DNA of 6,541 bases from Mucilaginibacter sp. (GCA_025934475.1 JAICXZ010000190.1:1-6541), one strand, 5' to 3'; positions 1-6,290 are shown, numbered from the stretch's first letter. Numbers and translations are program-made. Notes: generated from the letters alone by a model not told the origin.

Positions 1-764
1 ATACCAATGCTTTTGCCTTGTGCCCTGGGCGAAACCGCCATTTTAGCCAGTTCAAATTTCTTATCGTCCATTTTGATGAGCGCGATGGTCCCCACCGTTT
101 CACCTTCATAAACAGCCATCAAAATATGGCCGCCATTGGCGATGATGTATTCGTCAGGGTGATCGAGCGCTTTATGGTCCGATTCCTCCATCCGGAAGTA
201 TTGTGTGATCCATTCCTCGTTCAGCTGCTTGAAGGCGTATTTGTGTTCGGGCTGGTAGTCGACGATCTGTACCTTGCGACCCTCGCGTTTCTTCTTTTCT
301 TCCTCAACGCGGCGCAGCAGGCTTTTTTGGCCCAGCAGGTATTCCCATTCTTCAATGGCTTTCCATAGGTCGTACTGGCTTTCGCTAAATGCTTTGTCGA
401 TAGCTGAGGAAACGTCTTTATGCTGATCTTCCAGGCGCAGGGCAGAGGCCTTGCCTTTTTCGGTCAGGGAAACAAAATTCTTACGCTTATCATGCTTGTT
501 CTTCCGCTCGGTTGCGAAGCCTTTTTTTACCATTTCGCGCACTACCTGGCTCACCGAGGCGTGTGTCTGCCCAATCTCGTTTGCAATTGCTGTGATCGAA
601 TTTTCGTAGGTGTGCGTGAGCGAATAAAACACCGGCCACCAGCGTGGCTGAATATCCACGCCATAAATGTGATAAAGTTGCGCGGCGTCATTGGTGATCA
701 GATCACTCAATCCGCGCAATCTCGAACCTATTGCCATCTTACCGACTTTATTGTAAAAGTTCAT
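1..764 (-). CDS. MarR-type HTH / GNAT acetyltransferase fusion regulator, 3' end cut off
   Basis: This frame reads open from ATG at 764-762 to the left edge: 254 codons with no stop, lacking the end of the protein. Residues about 15-150 form a MarR-like winged helix. A helix-turn-helix lies near 56-83 (QTHASVSQVVREMVKKGF, 66-83), followed by a basic wing (RKNKHDKRKNFVSL, 87-100). A charged linker (EEEKKKREGRK, 154-164) leads into a GNAT acetyltransferase domain from about 165. Its acetyl-CoA-binding motif A begins at ELAKMAVSPRAQGKSIG (238-254), exactly where the window ends. Such fusions are known as bifunctional regulator/acetyltransferases; the acetylated substrate is unknown. About 50-60 C-terminal residues are probably missing. 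The gene diverges from the DUF72 gene, and operator-like palindromes upstream suggest autoregulation (inference). No Shine-Dalgarno is visible, and no better in-frame start lies upstream. Family assignment is firm; ligand and targets are unknown. Confidence 0.9.
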   Translation of the reverse strand, partial: MNFYNKVGKMAIGSRLRGLSDLITNDAAQLYHIYGVDIQPRWWPVFYSLTHTYENSITAIANEIGQTHASVSQVVREMVKKGFATERKNKHDKRKNFVSLTEKGKASALRLEDQHKDVSSAIDKAFSESQYDLWKAIEEWEYLLGQKSLLRRVEEEKKKREGRKVQIVDYQPEHKYAFKQLNEEWITQYFRMEESDHKALDHPDEYIIANGGHILMAVYEGETVGTIALIKMDDKKFELAKMAVSPRAQGKSIG

Positions 765-808
765 AACATAATAATTTACGTAAGCACTTACGCAAGTTTA
801 TGAACTTT
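756..808. promoter_or_regulatory. 11-bp inverted repeat overlapping the regulator start
   Basis: AAAGTTCATAA (756-766) is the exact reverse complement of TTATGAACTTT (798-808), with 31 bp between. The left arm contains the regulator's start codon (762-764, minus strand). The arms flank the palindrome at 776-795. They could be further binding half-sites, or could pair in the 5' leader if transcription starts beyond 808. The repeat is seen directly; its function is inferred. Confidence 0.4.
776..795. promoter_or_regulatory. candidate MarR operator 1
   Basis: CGTAAG-CA-CTTACG (779-792) is a perfect 6-2-6 palindrome. One non-pairing position follows on each side (778 and 793), then two more pairing positions, giving a 20-bp near-palindrome. 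It lies 12 bp upstream of the regulator's start codon, a usual place for MarR autorepression. The size and symmetry suit a dimeric winged-helix protein. Binding by this regulator is inferred from position. Confidence 0.5.
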
Positions 809-853
809 GATTTGAAATTGCAATATCTGGTAACAAAAAAATAAATTGCTAAT

Positions 854-875
854 CAAATTAGTATGTACTAACTTG
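854..875. promoter_or_regulatory. candidate MarR operator 2
   Basis: TTAGTA-TG-TACTAA (858-871) is another perfect 6-2-6 palindrome. It is extended by CAA/TTG across a single mismatched pair (857 A, 872 C), giving a 22-bp near-palindrome. This is the design of the site at 776-795, including an A/C mismatch at the same relative position. It ends 16 bp before the DUF72 start, so a bound protein would probably hinder transcription of that gene. The centres of the two sites are 79 bp apart. The sequence is clear; the role is inferred. Confidence 0.5.
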
Positions 876-891
876 CTAAAAATTTATACTT

Positions 892-1797
892 ATGGAATTC
901 GGACGCGTAGACCACCAGGAACTAGCTGCAATAGACTTCACCCTTCCGGCTGACCCGGAATTGACTGTTAAAACATTAAAAGCCGCCAAAGGCACGGGCG
1001 ATCTGCAAGTGCATGTAGGTTGCGCCAAATGGGGTCGCAAAGAATGGCTGGGCAAAATATACCCCCCAAAAACCAAAGAAGCCAATTTCCTGGATGAATA
1101 TGTAAAGCATTTCGATTGCATCGAGCTGAACGCCACTTTTTACCAGGTCTATGGCCCCGAAACGATCGGCAAATGGAAGGATAAAGCGGCAGGTAATCCC
1201 AACTTTAAATTCTGCCCCAAATTCTCGCAAAGCATCACTCACCTCCGCCGTCTTAAAAATGTAGACGAGCTGACTACTCAATATTACAAAGGCGTAATGG
1301 CCTTTGGAGAACAATTGGGCCCGCTGTTTTTACAGGTAGGGGATAACTATACACCCAAAAGCTTCCCTGATATGAAAGTTTACCTGGAGCACCTGCCAAA
1401 AGATGTTCCCGTGTTTGTGGAAGTAAGGCACAAAGACTGGTACGCGGTTAAAGAGAATAATGATAATCTGTTCAACCTGCTTCACGATCTCAATATCGGC
1501 TCCGTAATCACTGATGCTTCCGGCCGCCGCGATTGCGTGCACATGACGCTGCCTACGCCACATGCATTTATCCGCTTCGTAGGTAACAGCCTCGATCCAA
1601 CCGACTACAAACGCGTTGACGACTGGGTGGCCCGCATCAAAGAATGGAAGGAACAGGGCCTGCAATCGGTATGGTTCTTTATGCACCAGCACGATGAGCG
1701 TTACTCGCCGGAGTTATGCGATTATGTGGTTGAAAAGTTAAATGCGGCGCTTGGGCTCAATATACGTCGGCCAAAATTTGGCAGTCGCGACGACTAG
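892..1797 (+). CDS. DUF72 family protein (YecE-like TIM-barrel fold)
   Basis: This 301-residue protein belongs to the DUF72/YecE family, a TIM-barrel fold with no firmly established biochemical function. Family signatures run in order: VGCAKWGRKEWLGKIYPP (42-59), ELNATFYQ (78-85), FKFCPKFSQSITH (105-117), FLQVG (146-150), FVEVRHKDWY (175-184), SVITDASGRRD (204-214), FIRFVGN (226-232) and WFFMHQHD (261-268). The conserved acidic, histidine and aromatic residues of the predicted pocket look intact. About 40 residues precede the first barrel strand; from memory, related Bacteroidota proteins carry a similar extension, so ATG 892 is kept. The upstream sequence is A/T-rich without a Shine-Dalgarno. 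The gene diverges from the MarR-GNAT regulator, with a palindrome 16 bp before its start, so it may be a target of that regulator. Cytoplasmic; no signal peptide. Family assignment is firm and function unknown. Confidence 0.95.
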   Translation: MEFGRVDHQELAAIDFTLPADPELTVKTLKAAKGTGDLQVHVGCAKWGRKEWLGKIYPPKTKEANFLDEYVKHFDCIELNATFYQVYGPETIGKWKDKAAGNPNFKFCPKFSQSITHLRRLKNVDELTTQYYKGVMAFGEQLGPLFLQVGDNYTPKSFPDMKVYLEHLPKDVPVFVEVRHKDWYAVKENNDNLFNLLHDLNIGSVITDASGRRDCVHMTLPTPHAFIRFVGNSLDPTDYKRVDDWVARIKEWKEQGLQSVWFFMHQHDERYSPELCDYVVEKLNAALGLNIRRPKFGSRDD

Positions 1798-1826
1798 GGC
1801 CCGTTGTTTGTATAATTTCAGTTTTT

Positions 1827-1846
1827 TTGGTAAAGGGCATTACCAA
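1827..1846. other. hairpin downstream of the DUF72 gene
   Basis: TTGGTAA (1827-1833) and TTACCAA (1840-1846) form a perfect 7-bp stem around a 6-nt loop, 29 bp after the DUF72 stop. A T-run comes before the hairpin rather than after it, so it is not a standard intrinsic terminator on the plus strand. It may protect the mRNA 3' end. Confidence 0.3.
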
Positions 1847-1860
1847 GTAAACGCTTCAAG

Positions 1861-1904
1861 ACAAAAATACCGGCAATTTTGGCTAAAGCCTTTTTGTTTT
1901 TTTA
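1861..1904 (+). terminator. possible intrinsic terminator of the DUF72 gene
   Basis: ACAAAAA (1861-1867) pairs with TTTTTGT (1891-1897). Inside this, GGC (1872-1874) can pair with GCC (1888-1890), or GGCT/AGCC can pair within 1881-1890. A T-rich run follows to 1904. An A-tract, a G/C stem and a T-tract fit a Rho-independent terminator, but the stem is bulged or short. The site overlaps the left arm of the 1881-2015 palindromic element, so it may belong to that repeat. Confidence 0.35.
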
Positions 1905-2015
1905 TTCCTTCCGTCCCATAAATGGGACGGCAATGAATCGATGCGTGATTTCATTTAATTCATTGCCGTTGGCTTCAGCCAACGGTTAATTGGCAATCAT
2001 CGGATGGCTTTAGCC
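1881..2015. repeat. 135-bp symmetric palindromic element (REPIN/MITE-like)
   Basis: All parts are symmetric about position 1948. The outer arms are GGCTAAAGCC (1881-1890) and its exact reverse complement GGCTTTAGCC (2006-2015). Each is followed inward by a 20-nt spacer, then a perfect hairpin with a 9-bp stem and 2-nt loop: CCGTCCCATAAATGGGACGG (1911-1930) on the left and CCGTTGGCTTCAGCCAACGG (1966-1985) on the right. Between them CAATGAAT (1931-1938) pairs with ATTCATTG (1958-1965) around a 19-nt loop, so three hairpins abut with no gap. This resembles mobile palindromic elements of the REPIN or MITE class; no transposase lies nearby. It fills most of the 315-bp gap at 1798-2112, where I see no coding potential. 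Confidence 0.7.
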
Positions 2016-2112
2016 TCAAATTTGTAGGTTAAGACACCAGTGTTATTTTCTTTAGCGCCTGAATAATTTCTTAATTTGCTCCGCGTTAAAGCTTCAATTT
2101 AATACCTCTTCT

Positions 2113-2994
2113 ATGCGAAAAATTCTTGTTATCTGCCTGCTCTTTGTTCTTTCTGCAAACCTTTCTCACGCCCAGGATCTGCTGGAGCAGATCAAATCGG
2201 TTGAACCTGAAGCCAAAGGCATTGTTGGGGTCTCTATTCTTGGTTTGGAGACGGGGGATACACTAAATTATAATGGCCATTCGCGGCTGGTAATGCACAG
2301 CGTGTTTAAGTTTCCTATTGCCATGACGGTGCTGCATTTGGTGGACAAGGGAAAATATAAACTGGATCAGAAAATGAAGATCAGGAGGGGCGAGATGCTG
2401 CCGAAGAATATGTACAGTCCCCTGCGCGATAAATACCCCAATGGCGCCGAACTGCCGTTGAGCGATATTCTGGGTTATATGGTTTCGCTAAGTGATAATA
2501 CCGCATGCGATTATTTGTTAAAAAAGATAGGCGGTCCCCAGGTAGTGGAAGATTATGTCAAAAGTCTTGGAGTGACGGGCATTGCCATTAGGGCCAGCGA
2601 ATCGGATATGGCATCAGCCTGGGAAGTGCAATATACCAACTGGGGCAAGCCCGCCGACTTAGTGCAATTGCTGGATATATTTTACCAGGGCAAAGTCTTG
2701 TCCAAAACAAACAACGATTTCTTAATGAAGATCATGCTGGCAACAACTACTGGTCCTAAGCGCTTAAAAGGCTTATTGCCTGCAGACGCCGTCGTAGCGC
2801 ATAAAACAGGCACCTCGCCAACCAATGCGGAAGGACTTACACCCGCCACCAATGATATTGGCATTATCACGTTACCCAACGGAAAACACCTGGCCATCGT
2901 TGTGATGGTTTGCAACTCTAAAGCCGACGATGCAACTAGAGACTCGGTGATTGCCAAAATAGCCAAAGCGGCCTGGGATTACTATGGGAAATAG
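2113..2994 (+). CDS. bla: class A beta-lactamase, subclass A2 (PER/CfxA-like)
   Basis: This 293-residue serine beta-lactamase hydrolyses the beta-lactam ring through an acyl-enzyme. An N-terminal signal peptide (1-20, likely cut after SHA) sends it to the periplasm; no lipobox cysteine is seen. Catalytic motifs are complete: S63-V-F-K66 (S70xxK), S127-D128-N129 (SDN loop) and K231-T-G (KTG). The omega-loop segment ASESDMASAWEVQYTNW (161-177) resembles PER and CfxA rather than TEM: E163 fits the general-base glutamate (166 in standard numbering), while alanine occupies the usual Asn170 place. The length is normal for subclass A2. No Shine-Dalgarno precedes the ATG. TTAATTTG at 2071-2078 weakly resembles the Bacteroidota -7 element, but no clear -33 element was found. 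An Fsr-type exporter follows 67 bp later on the same strand. Family firm; drug spectrum cannot be read from sequence. No transfer signs, so probably intrinsic. Confidence 0.95.
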   Translation: MRKILVICLLFVLSANLSHAQDLLEQIKSVEPEAKGIVGVSILGLETGDTLNYNGHSRLVMHSVFKFPIAMTVLHLVDKGKYKLDQKMKIRRGEMLPKNMYSPLRDKYPNGAELPLSDILGYMVSLSDNTACDYLLKKIGGPQVVEDYVKSLGVTGIAIRASESDMASAWEVQYTNWGKPADLVQLLDIFYQGKVLSKTNNDFLMKIMLATTTGPKRLKGLLPADAVVAHKTGTSPTNAEGLTPATNDIGIITLPNGKHLAIVVMVCNSKADDATRDSVIAKIAKAAWDYYGK

Positions 2995-3061
2995 TATCAC
3001 GGAAATGCCATCTGTGTAAATCATTTGGATTACGTAAGGGCTAACATTTACATTTACCCTT

Positions 3062-4276
3062 ATGAACACCGGCACTGCCACCACCACGACCGAAAACAAG
3101 GCGGAACAAACCGTATTCCTGATCCTGTTTGCCATCAGCATCTCACACCTGCTCAATGATATGGTGCAGTCGCTGATGCCTGCGATATACCCGATTATTA
3201 AGACCAATTTCAATCTTAATTTTTCGCAGATAGGTATGATAACGCTGGTGTTTCAGATGTCTGCGTCCATCCTTCAGCCCTTTGTCGGACTTTATACTGA
3301 TAAGAAATCTCATCCATATTCGCTACCCATTGGTATGGGTTTTACGCTAATCGGCTTGTTATGTCTTTCGCAGGCGCCTTCATATCCGTTGATATTGGTA
3401 TCGGTTATGCTGATAGGCATTGGTTCGTCCATTTTTCACCCTGAATCATCAAGAGTAGCTTATCTCGCGTCTGGTGGCAGGCGCGGACTGGCGCAATCTA
3501 TCTTTCAGTTGGGTGGTAATGTCGGGAGCGCTCTTGGTCCTTTGCTGGCGGCGTGGATCATTGTTCCGTCAGGTCAAAAAAGTATCTCCTGGTTCGGACT
3601 GGCGGTGGCATTGGCCATGATGATCCTGTTTAGGGTAGGGCGTTGGTATAAACAGAAAATGCTCAGCCGCATAGCTGCCAAAAAGGCCACAAGCACAGGA
3701 CATCCGGAATTTTCGCGTAAGAAGGTGGTTTTCTCCATCATCGTATTGCTGGTGCTCATTTTTTCCAAATTCGTTTACCTGGCCAGTATCAGCAGCTACT
3801 ACACTTTTTATCTCATCGGTAAATTTCATTTAACAGTGCAGCAGTCGCAGTACTTTTTGTTTCTGTTCCTGTCTGCAGTTGCTATCGGTACAATTACAGG
3901 CGGCCACCTTGGCGACATTTTCGGGCGGAAATATATTATCTGGATATCGATCCTCGGGGCGGCGCCTTTTACACTTTTGCTGCCATACGCCAACTTGTTT
4001 TGGACGGGTGTGCTTTCCGCTTGTATCGGGTTGATTATATCTTCGGCCTTCTCAGCTATTGTGGTTTATGGGCAGGAACTAATACCCGGTAAGGTGGGTC
4101 TTGTGGCGGGGCTATTCTTTGGTTTGGCGTTTGGTATGGGTGGTATCGGCTCGGCTCTTATCGGTTGGTTAATCGACAAATCGAGCATCGATTTTGCTTT
4201 CAGGATATGCGCGTTCTTGCCGTTGATCGGCATTATCACGGGCTTTCTGCCTAATATCGAGAGCAGGAAGGCCTAA
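3062..4276 (+). CDS. fsr: MFS exporter, fosmidomycin resistance protein family
   Basis: This 404-residue inner-membrane protein closely resembles E. coli Fsr as I remember it, a proton-driven exporter giving resistance to fosmidomycin, an inhibitor of the isoprenoid enzyme Dxr. Shared blocks include AISISHLLNDMVQSL (24-38), FNLNFSQIGMITLVFQ (50-65), GSSIFHPESSRVAYLASGGR (121-140), GLAQSIFQLGGNVGSALGPL (142-161), FSKFVYLASISSYYTFYLI (234-252), AFSAIVVYGQELIPG (329-343) and LFFGLAFGMGGIG (351-363). About 12 membrane segments form two halves joined by a basic loop (about 192-222). The MFS motif A-like GGHLGDIFGRK (280-290) sits in the second half, and GLYTDKKSHPYSLP (76-89) is its first-half equivalent. 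The next methionine, M34, falls inside the first membrane segment, so ATG 3062 is chosen. The gene starts 67 bp after the beta-lactamase stop, either co-transcribed or with its own promoter. The family is firm; the natural substrate may not be fosmidomycin. Confidence 0.93.
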   Translation: MNTGTATTTTENKAEQTVFLILFAISISHLLNDMVQSLMPAIYPIIKTNFNLNFSQIGMITLVFQMSASILQPFVGLYTDKKSHPYSLPIGMGFTLIGLLCLSQAPSYPLILVSVMLIGIGSSIFHPESSRVAYLASGGRRGLAQSIFQLGGNVGSALGPLLAAWIIVPSGQKSISWFGLAVALAMMILFRVGRWYKQKMLSRIAAKKATSTGHPEFSRKKVVFSIIVLLVLIFSKFVYLASISSYYTFYLIGKFHLTVQQSQYFLFLFLSAVAIGTITGGHLGDIFGRKYIIWISILGAAPFTLLLPYANLFWTGVLSACIGLIISSAFSAIVVYGQELIPGKVGLVAGLFFGLAFGMGGIGSALIGWLIDKSSIDFAFRICAFLPLIGIITGFLPNIESRKA

Positions 4277-4300
4277 CCAACTCCACACTCATATGGGCAG

Positions 4301-4376
4301 GTGTCGTGCTTAGCTCGTTGAAGCATGGTGGGCAATGGCCTGTCCGCACCACCCTTCGACGGGCTCAGGGTGACAC
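4301..4376. repeat. inverted pair of 27-bp hairpin repeats between convergent genes
   Basis: Copy 1 is 4301-4327 (minus strand) and copy 2 is 4350-4376 (plus strand), divergently arranged around a 22-bp spacer. They match at 19 of 27 positions. In copy 2, CACCCT (4350-4355) pairs with AGGGTG (4367-4372) around an 11-nt loop. In copy 1, CATGCT pairs with AGCACG with one A/C mismatch. Both share a CTTC-A-C-GCT core and a GACAC tail. Two stem pairs differ by compensating changes. The core resembles a short repeat I recall from many bacterial intergenic regions. Lying between the 3' ends of fsr and the monooxygenase gene, it might also act as a two-way terminator, but no T-tract follows. Confidence 0.65.
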
Positions 4377-4396
4377 TCCTTATTTCGCTTCAGGGA

Positions 4397-5470
4397 TTAG
4401 GACAAATTTTGTGCTTCAGTTTGTCGAACCAGTTCAAGAAAAATTTCCGCTGAGCCTTTTTCTTCAATTTTGGCTTGAGATTGCCCCCTCAGCATCACGA
4501 TATAATCGGTGTTACCTGTTTTTTGCGCTTGTGCCCTTATTGGCGTTGTTAAACTATTTTGGATAGGGTAACCGGGAACAGCAAGTCCGGAAGTTGTAAC
4601 CTGCTCCGATAGCTTATTCCTGATTCCGCGCGCAAAACGACCTGAAAAAGAGTTGGTCAAAATAATATCCTCTTCACCAGCCCCGATGAGCCGCTTTTTC
4701 CAAACGGACGTGGCCAGGCTTTCGTGACTGGCCACAAACGCGGTACCCATTTGCACGGCCGAGGCTCCTAAGGTAAATGCCGCCGATATACTCTTACCGT
4801 CGCAAATTCCGCCTGAAGCTATCACCGGCTTATCAGTTATTGCTGCAATGGACGGAATCAAGGTCATTGAACCGATCAGTGGAGGGTCGTTCACATTCAA
4901 AAACGAGCCCCGGTGACCGCCCGCTTCGCTGCCCTGCGCTACGATCATATCGATACCTTTTTCATCCAGTATTTTGGCCTCTGCAACGCAGGTTGCTGTG
5001 CCGATAAGAATGGTGTTATTGGCCTTAAGTTTTCGGATGCTTTCATCATCTAATACCCCGAAAGTGAAACTTACGATTGGGATATTTTCAGCAATCAATA
5101 CATCGATCAGGCTTTTGTAGGTGTTGAATTTGAGGGAAGCCGCGTTTTGTTCGTCAATGATCATACCATCTTCGGCACAAATTCTCCTAAAAAAGGCCTG
5201 CATGGTATCAAACTCGATCTCGTCAACGGAGTCAGGGATGTCATGTACGAAAAGGTTGACAGCAAATGGCTTCGACGTAAGGCTTTTCGTTTTGCGGATC
5301 AGCTCCAACACTCGCTCTGGCGGCAAAACACCAACAGGCAATGATCCAAGCCCACCGCCATTGGCCACTGCTGCTACCATTTCGGGCGTGCAGATACCCA
5401 GCATGGGGGCCTGGATTATGGGATATTCAATCTTTAATGTCTTACTGATTTTATCGGGCCATTTCATCAT
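4397..5470 (-). CDS. nitronate monooxygenase family flavoprotein (2-nitropropane dioxygenase-like)
   Basis: This 357-residue protein is an FMN-dependent TIM-barrel enzyme of the nitronate monooxygenase family, which oxidises alkyl nitronates such as propionate 3-nitronate to carbonyl compounds and nitrite. Class I-like signatures are visible: YPIIQAPMLGICTPEMVAAV (16-35), AQGSEAGGHRG (178-188) with the expected catalytic His186, ASGGICDGKSISAAFTLGAS (218-237) for FMN phosphate, QMGTAFVASHES (240-251), and SGRFARGIRN (276-285). The length suits the class. ATG 5470 overlaps the methyltransferase TGA as ATGA, which favours this start by translational coupling; a second ATG follows immediately (5467) and could also be used. 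No signal peptide; cytoplasmic. The family also contains members of other or unknown function (for example FabK-like enoyl reductases), so the substrate is unproved. Its 3' end faces fsr across a repeat-bearing gap. Confidence 0.88.
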   Translation of the reverse strand: MMKWPDKISKTLKIEYPIIQAPMLGICTPEMVAAVANGGGLGSLPVGVLPPERVLELIRKTKSLTSKPFAVNLFVHDIPDSVDEIEFDTMQAFFRRICAEDGMIIDEQNAASLKFNTYKSLIDVLIAENIPIVSFTFGVLDDESIRKLKANNTILIGTATCVAEAKILDEKGIDMIVAQGSEAGGHRGSFLNVNDPPLIGSMTLIPSIAAITDKPVIASGGICDGKSISAAFTLGASAVQMGTAFVASHESLATSVWKKRLIGAGEEDIILTNSFSGRFARGIRNKLSEQVTTSGLAVPGYPIQNSLTTPIRAQAQKTGNTDYIVMLRGQSQAKIEEKGSAEIFLELVRQTEAQNLS

Positions 5471-6165
5471 ATTACGGCTGTTTCGACTTTCTCATCCTTG
5501 TACCCGCCGAACACTGCAAAGTTGAGGTTTTTGTAGATACAATCCACCTCGTTAAAACCAGCTTTTTCGAGCCAGTGTAATTGATCTTCCAGCGGGGCAA
5601 ATTTGTCCAGCTTAGTGCGCTCAAATGCCTGCACAATAGCCTCATGATCAAGCCCTGAGTGCGAAACGGTTTCGCGCCACAGGTATTTGTATAAGCTGTC
5701 GAACAAAAGATTTTTGCCCTCTACCTGGTCGGCGTTAATGAAAAGGCCGCCGTCATTCAGCGCTTTATAGATGCTTTTGTAGAGTTTGATTTTATCCGCA
5801 TCCTCCAGGTGGTGGATAGCCAGGCTCGAGATGATCAGGTCAAATTTACCCGGCAGTGGCTCTTTGGAAAAATCAAGCTCGAGAAATTCGACATTCGATT
5901 CGCCCTGGAAACGCTCACGGGCCACATCCAGCATCTGCGACGAAAAGTCGGTGAGCGTGAATTGCAGATCGGGATTTACTTCATAAATAAACTGGCTGAA
6001 AAGCCCTGTTCCGGCGCCGATATCCAGCACTTTTTTGGCGTGCGTGAGGCTTTTAACCAATGGCAGACATGCGGTATAAAAATCGTCAAAACAGGGGATC
6101 AGGAAACGGCGCTGCGAATCATATTTTTTGGAAACATGACCGAATTGTTCTTTAATGTCGTTCAT
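5467..6165 (-). CDS. class I SAM-dependent methyltransferase
   Basis: This 232-residue protein has a Rossmann-fold methyltransferase domain. Motif I is VLDIGAGTGLFS (46-57), which binds S-adenosylmethionine. The acidic residue after strand 2 is in LTDFSSQMLDVARERF (71-86), a second acidic stretch is FLELDFS (94-100), and motif IV-like DLIISSLAIHHLED (109-122) follows. The N-terminal EQFGHVSKKYDSQRR (6-20) and the region after 150 probably shape the substrate pocket. The pattern recalls small-molecule and CmoA-like methyltransferases, but nothing fixes the substrate. The TGA stop overlaps the downstream monooxygenase ATG, so the two are probably one transcription unit. ATG 6165 is the only reasonable start, as the sequence upstream is A/T-rich and non-coding; no Shine-Dalgarno is seen. 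Cytoplasmic. Family firm, function unknown. Confidence 0.9.
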   Translation of the reverse strand: MNDIKEQFGHVSKKYDSQRRFLIPCFDDFYTACLPLVKSLTHAKKVLDIGAGTGLFSQFIYEVNPDLQFTLTDFSSQMLDVARERFQGESNVEFLELDFSKEPLPGKFDLIISSLAIHHLEDADKIKLYKSIYKALNDGGLFINADQVEGKNLLFDSLYKYLWRETVSHSGLDHEAIVQAFERTKLDKFAPLEDQLHWLEKAGFNEVDCIYKNLNFAVFGGYKDEKVETAVI

Positions 6166-6195
6166 AGATCGCTATAATTTGAAAATAACATAAAT

Positions 6196-6229
6196 GGCCA
6201 AAAAAGGTTCAATTCTCCTTTTTTGAGCC
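6196..6229 (-). terminator. candidate terminator hairpin between the edge gene and the methyltransferase
   Basis: CAAAAAAGG (6199-6207) pairs perfectly with CCTTTTTTG (6217-6225) around a 9-nt loop. GGC (6196-6198) and GCC (6227-6229) lengthen the stem to 12 bp with one bulged base (6226). Read on the minus strand it lies 62-95 nt beyond the stop of the gene at the right edge and 31 nt before the methyltransferase start. The T-tract lies inside the stem, which weakens the terminator call. Confidence 0.4.
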
Positions 6230-6235
6230 TGATAA

Positions 6236-6249
6236 GCACTTTTAAGTGC
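6236..6249. other. small hairpin GCACTT-TT-AAGTGC
   Basis: A perfect 6-bp stem with a 2-nt loop lies 41 bp beyond the stop of the edge gene and 6 bp from the larger hairpin at 6196-6229. It may be part of a tandem 3'-end structure for that gene, or a small operator for the methyltransferase operon. There is no T-tract. Only the symmetry is certain. Confidence 0.3.
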
Positions 6250-6290
6250 CTTTACCAAATTTACCCTTTTTATAGCAAAATTTTAACCCT

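Noticed and set aside
18..803. Two plus-strand open frames (18-368 and 420-803) that could be read as genes
   Set aside because: They lie opposite the MarR-GNAT frame, which has clear helix-turn-helix and acetyltransferase motifs; the plus-strand products show no recognisable domain.
3030..3038. TTACGTAAG, a 9-mer also found in MarR operator 1 (776-784)
   Set aside because: It is too short, and the second half of the operator palindrome is absent here, so chance is a sufficient explanation.
3024..3056. Possible Bacteroidota promoter TTTG-N21-TACATTTA before fsr
   Set aside because: It would place the transcription start at about the fsr ATG, making a leaderless message; the match is imperfect, so it is not annotated.
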